A stretch of DNA of 56,530 bases, taken from an uncultured Bacteroidia bacterium (GTDB taxonomy: Bacteria > Bacteroidota > Bacteroidia > Bacteroidales > Prolixibacteraceae). The notes beneath the pieces were generated by a model. The model was not told the DNA's origin. It made no database searches and saw only the letters and a program-made list of their open reading frames with translations. The DNA lies in contig CAIXCY010000233.1 in the NCBI GenBank assembly GCA_903918045.1, forward strand, positions 1 through 56,530, read 5' to 3'. Shown piece after piece: positions 9,819 to 17,947 of this stretch. Both the position numbers and the translations under genes were made by a program. How positions within the stretch are numbered: position 1 is the stretch's first letter; every line of letters starts with the position of its first letter.

Positions 9819-11248
9819 TTTCTTTTTTCATTATAAACCATGATTTCAGCAATTCCCAACCCGGGCTTCCACCCATTTATCTGCAGACGTACTTTCGTTG
9901 AATGGAGCAGATTAAACCTGTGAATCCGAACCGGCTCATTGATTTGCCGGGTTTCAATAGTTATCCATGCTTTGCCATCCCAATACTGTAAAATATACGA
10001 GTCGATTTTTGATTCCCAGGATTCTCCAGGCTTTCCACTAATTATTTCCGCAATTCCTATTGCATTAAAAGATGTTTCCTTTTCAAACAAAACTTCAATC
10101 CAGGGTTGCCTAACCTGCGGCGCAGGACTCCATGCCGAATTGAAATTATCATCATTGGCAAAGTCTGAGATATTCATATCGTCGGACCAGCTTGAATTCA
10201 TTCTTTTCCCCTTGGCAAGATTGGAAGCGATAACCGGGTGTTTGAAAAATGGCAATTTAGGGGCAGGCCCACCGTGTTTCCAAATTTTTCCAACTTCCTT
10301 TAATTCGGCAAGGGCATTATCGTCAATCAACCCATACTTATTCGGAGCAACATTCAGTATGAAATTACAATGAGCGTTATTGAGTGGAATGAGATTTTCC
10401 TCCACAATATACTTTGCCCTTTTCACCGTTTCCGTTGCAGAGGTCTCCTTCCAGAACCAGTTAATATTAATCGGAATTCCAGCCTGGGCAGGAAGCATAT
10501 TCGTCTCTTTTGATACCTTTTGTCCCGCATTCTGCTCATAATGCTTAATGTCAGTATAAAACAGTTCGTCCGAAGGGTATTTTCCGGCATTATGCTCGGT
10601 AATCAGGCAATTGGGCTGCAAGGATTTAATATGGTTGTAGATCTCTTCAAATGAGACATCCTCATAACTTATTCGCGACCAGCCGGCATCCCAGCCGTCG
10701 ATAACAAGGCAGGTGATTTCACCATAATTTGTAAAAAGCTCAGTTAGCTGGTCTTTGATAAATTGTGTATTCTCCTTTCTGATCCATCCCGGACGGATAT
10801 TATGATGAGTATCCAAAATGGAATAATAGAGAAATACTTTAAGTCCCCTTTTGCGGAATGCATCCACATATTCCTTAACGACATCCCTTTTAAAGGGAGA
10901 ATTCATAACATCGTAGTTGGTCGTTTTGGTAGGCCAGATGCAAAAACCGCTATGATGCTTGGTTGTCAGGCAACCGTAAGTCATACCTGCTGAAACAGCA
11001 GCCTCCGCCCACTGGTTACAATCGAGCTTTGACGGATTAAATACGGCCGGGGATAAATTCGGATCGGGCCAATCTGCTAGTCCAAACGTGGGAATATTAA
11101 AATGGATAAACATCCCAAACCTAAGATCGAGGAACTGCTGCTGAAGTACAGCCAAGGGTTTGGCCGGACTTTTATCCGCAGACAAACCGATTGTCGAAAA
11201 CCCTAAAAGGCAAAGAAGGAAAAGGGAGATTCTTAATTTGAATTTCAT
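9815..11248 (-). CDS. Secreted GH29 alpha-L-fucosidase with C-terminal discoidin-like domain
   Basis: Releases alpha-L-fucose from glycans. Signal peptide about 1-23. Barrel motifs are FGMFIHFN (44-51), TTKHHSGFCIW (95-105) and CLVIDGWD, placing Asp184 as the retaining nucleophile. The barrel ends near 320, and residues 335-477 are a discoidin/CBM32-like beta-sandwich with AWSPAPQVRQPW and a closing IAEIMVYN strand. The 477-residue length is normal for this GH29 subtype. The gene ends in an ATGA overlap with the six-hairpin glycosidase. It follows a URO-D-like gene after 45 bp. The acid/base residue is not assigned by eye. Confidence 0.9.
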   Translation of the reverse strand: MKFKLRISLFLLCLLGFSTIGLSADKSPAKPLAVLQQQFLDLRFGMFIHFNIPTFGLADWPDPNLSPAVFNPSKLDCNQWAEAAVSAGMTYGCLTTKHHSGFCIWPTKTTNYDVMNSPFKRDVVKEYVDAFRKRGLKVFLYYSILDTHHNIRPGWIRKENTQFIKDQLTELFTNYGEITCLVIDGWDAGWSRISYEDVSFEEIYNHIKSLQPNCLITEHNAGKYPSDELFYTDIKHYEQNAGQKVSKETNMLPAQAGIPININWFWKETSATETVKRAKYIVEENLIPLNNAHCNFILNVAPNKYGLIDDNALAELKEVGKIWKHGGPAPKLPFFKHPVIASNLAKGKRMNSSWSDDMNISDFANDDNFNSAWSPAPQVRQPWIEVLFEKETSFNAIGIAEIISGKPGESWESKIDSYILQYWDGKAWITIETRQINEPVRIHRFNLLHSTKVRLQINGWKPGLGIAEIMVYNEKRK

Positions 11249-11293
11249 CGTTGAATAATTTAGTGTCGGGGTGACAGTTCGTGATTGGGATAG

Positions 11294-12418
11294 TCACCCT
11301 GCCACCTTTGCCGAAGTTGAGTACTTTCCATATTCGCTGACCAATTCGGAGACCCGTTTCACACGGCTTTCGAGCCCATCGGGTGGTACCTGATCGGCAA
11401 CGCCAAGCACATAGCGTGGTTTACTGGTCATAACAGATAAGAGGTGTTTGACATGGCGGTCAAACTCCTCATCACTGACACTGGCCGTGAAATATACCCC
11501 GGGAATTCCACCCCAAAGGATACTTTTGGATTCCCCACAGATGGCTTCAAGATTTTCCCATTTCAGATCACCCACAGGATAAGGAGTCAGGGCCTCAAGA
11601 ACCGTAAATCCAACCTGTGCCTCCTCCTTAAGGAGCCCCCCAAGGGTTCCATCGATATGAATAAAGGAATACTTACCTTTTTCTTTAATCTTACGTGTCC
11701 ACTCTACCTGATAATCTTGCATATATAACTGAAAAAAATCCGGTCCGACCATCTCAGAGGAGAGGTTCTCGGGGATCATAAGCACCTCTGCCGGACTGTC
11801 AACTGCCAGTTGAGCCGCCTGATCAAAAGCTTTTTTCATTGTATCGAGCAAATCCTGAAATTCGTCGGGCATAGTAAGGGCTGCCATCGTAACAGCCACC
11901 ACTCCTGCCTCCAAAGCAAGCAAATGCATAAACGGGCTTTTAGGCAGGTAACAGAGGACGACTCCCTGATCGCCAACCTGTTTTAGCCGTTGCCGGGCAT
12001 AATCATAGTCAGCTTCAAAACGGGTATTTTCATAGATATATTTCATTACCGGAATATCAACCTCCGATTTCATAAAGTGCTCAATTGGACCCTCAGAGAA
12101 TGAAGTTGGAATATATTCCCAGCATTCCCGCACAGAGCCCAGGGGAGTGACAATCTCTTTATAATGCTTTGCATCTTCATACCATTCCCTTACTTCACAG
12201 TTATTGTAGATCTGTCGGTAAGGAAAATACCCCTGCAGATAAAAACCGACTCCCAGATCTTTATGCCATAGTATATATTCATCAGACCCGACAAAACCTT
12301 CGGGTTTTAAGCCACGTTTAATAAGTGAATTCGCCCAATAATCAAGGTCACCGCACCACGGAACCTGATCAGGCTGTTCACCTTTGAGAATTGTGAGTAT
12401 TCGTTGTCTGGGAGTCAT
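11294..12418 (-). CDS. Uroporphyrinogen-decarboxylase superfamily protein 1 (MtaA/URO-D-like)
   Basis: A 374-residue cytoplasmic protein with the N-terminal TPRQRILTILKGEQPDQVP signature of URO-D superfamily proteins that are not heme enzymes. The superfamily includes true HemE and corrinoid methyltransferases such as MtaA and CmuA, which hold zinc through a His-X-Cys motif. Here the corresponding segment reads SFIHIDGT (His254, Asp256), so the Cys ligand is replaced by Asp. The C-terminal VADQVPPDG loop is kept. It is one of three paralogous types in this cluster, placed between a GH29 gene and the MFS sugar porter. HemE function is unlikely given the context and divergence. A sugar-related or methyl-transfer role is inference only. 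Confidence 0.75.
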   Translation of the reverse strand: MTPRQRILTILKGEQPDQVPWCGDLDYWANSLIKRGLKPEGFVGSDEYILWHKDLGVGFYLQGYFPYRQIYNNCEVREWYEDAKHYKEIVTPLGSVRECWEYIPTSFSEGPIEHFMKSEVDIPVMKYIYENTRFEADYDYARQRLKQVGDQGVVLCYLPKSPFMHLLALEAGVVAVTMAALTMPDEFQDLLDTMKKAFDQAAQLAVDSPAEVLMIPENLSSEMVGPDFFQLYMQDYQVEWTRKIKEKGKYSFIHIDGTLGGLLKEEAQVGFTVLEALTPYPVGDLKWENLEAICGESKSILWGGIPGVYFTASVSDEEFDRHVKHLLSVMTSKPRYVLGVADQVPPDGLESRVKRVSELVSEYGKYSTSAKVAG

Positions 12419-12488
12419 TGGATTAATGGATAATGATATAATGGTTAATAATACAATGATTAATGGTTAGAGAATAAACATGACAATA

Positions 12489-13865
12489 TTAAGCATTAAC
12501 GCATTCAGCATTCACCATTAAACTCTCTTTTTCAATATGTTCCAGTGTTTTTCCCTTGGTTTCGATGATGTATTTCTTCAGGTATATAAATCCGATAAAG
12601 GTTACCACTGCAAAGAAGATAAAGGCATAACTCATACCGATCTGTTGCGCAGCCTGGGTTGCACCAAAAAATCCGATCACCACGGGAAAGAAGAAATTAA
12701 GCAGTGCACTAATCACCCAATTGGCAAAAGAACCTATGGAAGCGCCCCGGGAACGGATGATATTCGGGAACATCTCAGACAACAGGACCCAGATAACCAC
12801 CCCCTGCGAGGCAGCAAAAAATGCGATATATGCCACCAGCAAAGCCACAAGCCAGTAACCGGAAATATTACCCGAAAGTAATCCGTATCCAAACAGACCA
12901 AGTACAACAACCATCCCCAATTGTCCGAATAACAAGAGCTTCTTTCGTCCGATCTTATCAATAATGGTCATGGCAATCAGTGTAAAAATCAAATTTGTAA
13001 CACCTAACAATACGCTTTGAAACATGGAAGAATCGCCGGAGAAACCTGCAATATGGAATATTTGTGCCGAATAATAGAATACAACCCCGATACCTGTGAG
13101 TTGACTAAAGATTCCAACGAAAATTCCGATAAAGATTATTCTACGATAAGGTCTCTTAAAGAGATTTATCCGTTTACTAAGGTTTTCAGTTTGTATAGAT
13201 TCCTGAATCTCACGAATGGTCTGGTCGGTATCGATTTCATGAGATGAAAGGTCTTCTATATTTTTTCGTGCTTCGTCGATTCTCCCCTTTTTAACCAGCC
13301 AGCGTGGTGACTTTCTAATCACGAGTAGCATCAGGAAAAATGCCACAGCAGGAATGGCGCCACTGAATAACATCCAGCGCCAGTTGGAATTGCCAATATT
13401 TAGTAACAAATAATTGGTTATTAGTGATAATAAAATCCCCAAAACTATAGCCAGCTGAAAAGTAGAGGCCAGGACACCCCTGTGCTTTGGAGGGGAGATC
13501 TCCGAAATGTAAACCGGACATAAAACAGATGCGCCGCCAATTGCAAGTCCACCCACGAACCTTGAAAGAATGAACACACTAATGTTGGTTGCAACCGCAC
13601 AGCCGACTGAAGAGACCAGAAACATGATTGCCAGCATTTGAAGCAGTCGTTTAGCTCCATAAATATCACCCGGACGACCAATTAGTATTGTGCCAAGAAT
13701 ACAACCAATGAGAGCTGAACTGACAGTCCAACCCTGCCAGGCGGGCGATAATTGAAAATATTTTACCAGGTCGATCATTGCCCCATTTATGATTACCGTG
13801 TCATAGCCAAAAAGAAGACCGCCCAAGGCTGAAGCAATGGTGCATTTAAGAAGAACCTTATTCAT
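12489..13865 (-). CDS. MFS sugar:proton symporter (XylE/GLUT-type sugar porter)
   Basis: A 458-residue, 12-helix inner-membrane transporter of the sugar porter family. Visible signatures are LFGYDTVIINGA in helix 1, the GRPGDIYGAKR loop 2-3 motif, PVYISEISPPKHRG after helix 4, QLTGIGVVFYYS in helix 7 and DKIGRKKLL in loop 8-9. It probably imports a monosaccharide released by the surrounding glycosidases; mannose, galactose or fucose all fit. The extreme C-terminus (MVNAECVNA) is encoded by DNA resembling the TTAATGG-type repeats that fill the neighbouring spacers, so the tail may be a repeat-derived extension. Five heptamer repeats lie just upstream of the start codon. Confidence 0.93.
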   Translation of the reverse strand: MNKVLLKCTIASALGGLLFGYDTVIINGAMIDLVKYFQLSPAWQGWTVSSALIGCILGTILIGRPGDIYGAKRLLQMLAIMFLVSSVGCAVATNISVFILSRFVGGLAIGGASVLCPVYISEISPPKHRGVLASTFQLAIVLGILLSLITNYLLLNIGNSNWRWMLFSGAIPAVAFFLMLLVIRKSPRWLVKKGRIDEARKNIEDLSSHEIDTDQTIREIQESIQTENLSKRINLFKRPYRRIIFIGIFVGIFSQLTGIGVVFYYSAQIFHIAGFSGDSSMFQSVLLGVTNLIFTLIAMTIIDKIGRKKLLLFGQLGMVVVLGLFGYGLLSGNISGYWLVALLVAYIAFFAASQGVVIWVLLSEMFPNIIRSRGASIGSFANWVISALLNFFFPVVIGFFGATQAAQQIGMSYAFIFFAVVTFIGFIYLKKYIIETKGKTLEHIEKESLMVNAECVNA

Positions 13866-13870
13866 TAGTT

Positions 13871-13909
13871 TAATGGTTAATGGTTAATGGTTAATGGTTA
13901 ATGGTTAAT
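13871..13909. repeat. Heptanucleotide tandem repeat (TAATGGT)x5 in the MFS porter leader
   Basis: Five perfect copies of TAATGGT (13871-13905) plus TAAT begin 5 bp upstream of the MFS start codon, reading AACCATT on the coding strand. Degenerate relatives of the same word fill the gap before the URO-D 1 gene (12419-12470), the end of the MFS gene (12485-12525) and the gaps at 13945-13985 and 16145-16170. A unit count that changes by slippage would shift leader or promoter spacing by 7 bp per unit. Confidence 0.9.
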
Positions 13910-13987
13910 TTATTAATTGTAAATATAATTAATTTCAAATAATCACATGTTTTATCATTAACCATTATACAATTAAGCATTAACCAA

Positions 13988-16135
13988 TTATTTTCCGATC
14001 AGCTCAATTTCAAATAATTGACTGTCATATTTCTTTTCCATTTTGACTTTAAATCCCTTTTCTTCCAAATCATGTCCTGTCATTTCAACAACTATCTTAC
14101 CCAAAGGTGCCTGTTTAACGAAATAATGCTTTGTCAAGCTTAACCCTGGAACAGAAATCGTACGTTGGTCATCGAGCGATCCCTGACGGAAGATTCCAAC
14201 GATTCCTCCCGCTTTTGTATCGGTATTGATGCGCGACCAGGCATCCCATGACCCTTCGGTGGGCTCACCAAAGCTGGGCAAGTCCTGCCGGAATAGATCA
14301 TAATTATATTTTTGCTGCATCGTCGAAATCCAGTCGGTCCATTGCCTGATTTCTACCTTTTTTTCTCTTGACAATTTTCGAAGGTCGCCCAATACAATGG
14401 GAAATGAGCCTATCAACGTTTTGAGTTCCTGAATAAATTCGGGACTATCCATCTCTAAATTCCCGATGATGAGGGAAGATGCAGGGATTGCCGGCGATTT
14501 CCACCAGGTTAAATTCCGGATCCGAAAGGCCCCAACCGGAAATGGTTCTCCTATATTTGTAAGCCAGTTCCCTTCGGCATGTTGACAAAAAGCGTAATCA
14601 ATCAGCTGTAGCTTACCAGCCGTTTCAAAAGTGCAATCAATATAAAGATTTGGAGCCTCGGCATGAAGTTCATCAAACAATTTAAACAACTGCTCATAAA
14701 TAACTATTAATGACTCTTCCCTGTCTTTGTGATATGGGTGGTTTTTGGCACTGCAACCTGATTTCTTATAATCTGTAACATAGGCGCTTGTGGCAACAGT
14801 CAAATCGAGTTTTACGAAGCCAAGCCCCTCATTTTTGACAAGACCAAGAATCATATTTTTAATATAACTGCTCCACTCAGTTCCGAAACACATCGTATTG
14901 AGATCGATTCCTCCTGTAGTATGAAGGTCGACAGGTTCTCCATTTTCATTCCTGACTGCCCATTCTGGATGATCCCTGAAAACCTTTGATTTAGCAGCCG
15001 CCGAACCAACACTGATCCATAATCCAGGTTCCATACCCTTTTTCCGGATTTCATCAAAAACAGGTTTTAAACCATTTGGGAATTTTGATTTATCTGCAAT
15101 CCAGTCTCCTGTGTTTTCTATCCAGGAAACTGGTTTTCCAATATTCCCCTCAGTGGTATGCCAACCACAATCGATTTCAAACTGTTTGATGCCGCATTCT
15201 GAAGCAAGATTGGAAAGATTCACCAGTAAAGTGTCCTTAAAATTATCATAAAACGGCACATAGTTATTGTACATTAGGGTGGGTCGTTTTGCAATTTCAT
15301 TAATCCGAAGGCCCATGTGGCGACGGACAAAATCAGCAAGCGAACTATTCATGACCTTCCATGGATCGGCTGAATTGATGTACGGAATAACAAATACCTG
15401 AGGGGTCATCCAGCTTTCACCTGGCTTGATATATTTTCTGAAGGGATAGTTCTCGCCTTTATGGGTCAGGCCGATATCAACATTGTTATAACCGGTATTG
15501 TAGGCTGTCCTCTTGAGCACTCCGGGAGATTCATTTCCAAGGAGGATCCCGGCGTTTTGGGAATAGGAATGGACGGCGATTACCGGATCATCCCAGTTGC
15601 CCACATAGGTGCTTAAATGTTTCTGTCTGCCATAATTCGCATAGGTAACCGCCTCAACAAAGCTAAATCCAAGGATCAATTTCTCGACATCAAATGATTC
15701 TATCCGGATCTCTTTTCCCGAATTATTCAGCAGTTTTATTTGTTTGCGGATTACCGGCAGATCAGGATAGAGCAGATAAGTAATATCGGCCTCAATACCC
15801 GAAAATTCCATTGTCCCCTGAAGTTTTACGGTCGCACCGTTTCCTTTGCGCGAATCGCCTGCAGCTGTAAATGAGATTAAATTCCATTCCGATTCCCCGT
15901 CACACACCTTGCCATCAATTTCAAGTGAAAACTCCTTTGAAACTTCGGAATCAAAATTAAGATCAGTTCCTTTAATTTTAAGGGTTTTGGTATGAATATG
16001 GCCGTTCACGACTTCGATTTCGCGCTTCACCAATCCATTATCAAGCGTGAGTAAATTATTGTGCCAGCTGGCAAAGTCCTCCCCCATTGCAGAAATGCCT
16101 AGCAGGAAAAACCCAATTAAAAATGATACCCTCAT
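13988..16135 (-). CDS. Secreted GH36/melibiase-like alpha-galactosidase
   Basis: A 715-residue exported protein (signal peptide about 1-18, ending SAMGE). An N-terminal beta-supersandwich (about 20-270) precedes a TIM barrel with EIDCGWHTTEGN (320-331), GMEPGLWIS (367-375), FRDHPEW (386-392) and VKLDLTV (441-447), where Asp444 fits the GH36 nucleophile (usual motif KWDxN). A C-terminal beta domain closes the protein. The usual acid/base SDxxD segment is not obvious; the equivalent region reads YAFCQHAEGNW, so substrate or mechanism may differ from classical alpha-galactosidases. It is followed after 122 bp of repeat-rich DNA by the MFS porter and preceded 36 bp upstream by URO-D 2. Clan assignment is good; specificity is moderate. 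Confidence 0.8.
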   Translation of the reverse strand: MRVSFLIGFFLLGISAMGEDFASWHNNLLTLDNGLVKREIEVVNGHIHTKTLKIKGTDLNFDSEVSKEFSLEIDGKVCDGESEWNLISFTAAGDSRKGNGATVKLQGTMEFSGIEADITYLLYPDLPVIRKQIKLLNNSGKEIRIESFDVEKLILGFSFVEAVTYANYGRQKHLSTYVGNWDDPVIAVHSYSQNAGILLGNESPGVLKRTAYNTGYNNVDIGLTHKGENYPFRKYIKPGESWMTPQVFVIPYINSADPWKVMNSSLADFVRRHMGLRINEIAKRPTLMYNNYVPFYDNFKDTLLVNLSNLASECGIKQFEIDCGWHTTEGNIGKPVSWIENTGDWIADKSKFPNGLKPVFDEIRKKGMEPGLWISVGSAAAKSKVFRDHPEWAVRNENGEPVDLHTTGGIDLNTMCFGTEWSSYIKNMILGLVKNEGLGFVKLDLTVATSAYVTDYKKSGCSAKNHPYHKDREESLIVIYEQLFKLFDELHAEAPNLYIDCTFETAGKLQLIDYAFCQHAEGNWLTNIGEPFPVGAFRIRNLTWWKSPAIPASSLIIGNLEMDSPEFIQELKTLIGSFPIVLGDLRKLSREKKVEIRQWTDWISTMQQKYNYDLFRQDLPSFGEPTEGSWDAWSRINTDTKAGGIVGIFRQGSLDDQRTISVPGLSLTKHYFVKQAPLGKIVVEMTGHDLEEKGFKVKMEKKYDSQLFEIELIGK

Positions 16136-16171
16136 TCTAAGAAAAATTAAGTATTAACCGTTAACCATTAA

Positions 16172-17227
16172 TTAACTGCCTTTTTCATTAATACGTATCT
16201 CCTTTACCGCCTCAATCATAGCCATAAAACCATCAACGGGAATATATCCCGGAATTGAATTTCCCGATCCCAGACCATATCCTTTGGCAGAATTACGATA
16301 CTGAATACCACGATCAAAGACGGTCTGGCGAACATTTTCAGGCTTTTCCAAAACGAGCAAATTCAGGTCAAATCCGCCAAAGAGACCTATCCTGTCGCTA
16401 TATTTCTCAATCCATACCGGGAAAGCAGCTATTTGATCCTCGTTAGAATGTTTGGCGTCTATTCCAAGGTTAATGATATCCTCCATCAAGGGAAATATAT
16501 TTCCGCATGAATGAAGTAAAAACTTATGATTGGAGCGATGAATCAGGTCGATCACCTTTTTGTACTGCGGAAAAATATGTTCGCGGATAATATCAGGTTC
16601 TAGTAAGGTGGAGGTTTTATGTCCCAGGTCGTCCCCCATTCTGAAAAAAACGAAGATATCCGAATATTTTTCGATTACACCCGTCCAGAGTAACTCCCAC
16701 AAATCTCCAATTTTCCTAAAAATATCGCCGAAAAGTTCCGGATCGAGGCATTGCATTACGCATAAATATTCATAACCCACGAGATCCTGGCTCGCCTCAA
16801 AGATGCCATATCCGCAACCTCCATAGGCTTTCATTCCGGCAGGTAATGTTTTACGGATTGCTTCAAAATGGGGGGTGTAGGTTTCCCAGAATATCTTTGG
16901 GATATCGTCCCATGGGTAATTATTAAAATCTTCGCGTGTTTGAATCGGCCCGGCCATTCCGCCCATTATTGCCCCGTGACCGGGTAAAATATCACAGATC
17001 GCCGCCTCAAAATCGAAGCCGTCATAAGTCATATCTTTCCAAAAGCCGATCACTTTCCGGTAATAATCTTCAAGTTCATGATTTTTCAATCCCTGAGAAG
17101 AGATCGTCTCACCAAGCAATTTTGAAATAAACGGGGCATCGATATGATGCTCGTACAAGGGTAAACGGTCCGGTCGCTGATTATTCAGGACCTGAAGGAG
17201 GTTTTGATAGTTTGGTTCGAAGCTCAT
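16172..17227 (-). CDS. Uroporphyrinogen-decarboxylase superfamily protein 2
   Basis: A 351-residue cytoplasmic URO-D superfamily protein, distinct from the copies at 11294 and 32363. It keeps the acidic FRMGDDLGHKT loop (about 195-205) and a metal-binding type motif, LLHSCGN (His239, Cys241), matching the His-X-Cys of MtaA/CmuA corrinoid methyltransferases. A third Cys ligand near the C-terminus is not seen; the matching loop reads LGSGNSIPGY. It sits between the DUF433/DUF5615 pair and the GH36 gene, 36 bp from the latter, suggesting co-transcription. True heme synthesis is unlikely; the reaction is unknown. Confidence 0.78.
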   Translation of the reverse strand: MSFEPNYQNLLQVLNNQRPDRLPLYEHHIDAPFISKLLGETISSQGLKNHELEDYYRKVIGFWKDMTYDGFDFEAAICDILPGHGAIMGGMAGPIQTREDFNNYPWDDIPKIFWETYTPHFEAIRKTLPAGMKAYGGCGYGIFEASQDLVGYEYLCVMQCLDPELFGDIFRKIGDLWELLWTGVIEKYSDIFVFFRMGDDLGHKTSTLLEPDIIREHIFPQYKKVIDLIHRSNHKFLLHSCGNIFPLMEDIINLGIDAKHSNEDQIAAFPVWIEKYSDRIGLFGGFDLNLLVLEKPENVRQTVFDRGIQYRNSAKGYGLGSGNSIPGYIPVDGFMAMIEAVKEIRINEKGS

Positions 17228-17322
17228 TAGTGATCTATTATTTTATTCGACAAAAGAAAACGCGCGCACCATTGATTAACATGCTTATATATAGATCATT
17301 ATAGATGTTCATAGCCAACTAA

Positions 17323-17646
17323 TTACTTATCTATAATATATGCCTTATGTTTCTGAAAGTTTGGAACCTGTGATTTGAAAGATGGTAAAAAGGTAACCAG
17401 TTCTTCAATTTTGCTTGTCTGACTATTTAAAACAATAATTGAAATTGGATATCTGTCAAGATTTTGCTGAAAGATCAAGTTCTTATCAATCGTAAGTAAA
17501 AGGTCAAAATTATTCTCACAACATTAAACCATTAACTTACCATTTTTTATTCCACTTAGACCCAATTCTCTGACTGTTTGGACCTGAAATTCTTCCAGAT
17601 AATTTTTCAGGCGTTTTGTTACGCACTCATCAAGCAAAATTTTCAT
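17323..17646 (-). pseudogene. DUF5615 (PIN-like) protein gene interrupted by one in-frame TAA
   Basis: The minus strand from ATG 17646 reads MKILLDECVTKRLKNYLEEF and on to KNGKLMV, meets a TAA at 17524-17526 (codon 41), and continues in the same frame with ENNFDLLLTIDKNLIFQQN and PISIIVLNSQTSKIEEL to a TAA at 17323-17325. This is the DUF5615 family (PIN-like fold, predicted nuclease or toxin, about 110 residues), complete apart from the stop. The first codons overlap the upstream DUF433 gene by 17 bp, the usual order and spacing for this pair. It looks like a recently inactivated toxin-like partner; a sequencing error at one base is the alternative. Confidence 0.82.
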
Positions 17647-17863
17647 TCAAAATATTTGTTGATGTTTCAATCAGCTTTTGGGACATCTCAAGGACTTTCA
17701 CAACCTGATCTTTACTTACTCCCTCAAAATCATCAAGAAAGACCTCAATTGAATCTCCGGTTTCCAGGTAATCAAAAAGATTTTTTATAGGGACTCTGGT
17801 TCCAAAGAATACTGGGGTGCCACCTAAAATATCGGGATCAATATTTATTACTCGTTTGTCCAT
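17630..17863 (-). CDS. DUF433 protein, antitoxin-like partner of DUF5615
   Basis: A 77-residue DUF433 protein. I chose ATG 17863 (MDKRVINIDPDILGGTPVF) over a TTG seven codons upstream, since the family begins at this point. The GGTPVFFGTRVPI segment and the following helix-turn-helix-like stretch (KNLFDYLETGDSIEVFL) are characteristic. DUF433 proteins pair with DUF5615 proteins and are thought to act as antitoxins, possibly DNA-binding. The partner here overlaps the 3' end by 17 bp but carries a nonsense codon, leaving an orphan antitoxin. It sits between the GH38 gene at 17948 and URO-D 2. Confidence 0.85.
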   Translation of the reverse strand: MDKRVINIDPDILGGTPVFFGTRVPIKNLFDYLETGDSIEVFLDDFEGVSKDQVVKVLEMSQKLIETSTNILNENFA

Positions 17864-17947
17864 GGCGTAAGAATTTATTCCCAAATTTAATCAATTTTTT
17901 ATCGTTTTAGATATTGTTATTAAGGTAAAGGTAAACCTATTAATGCA

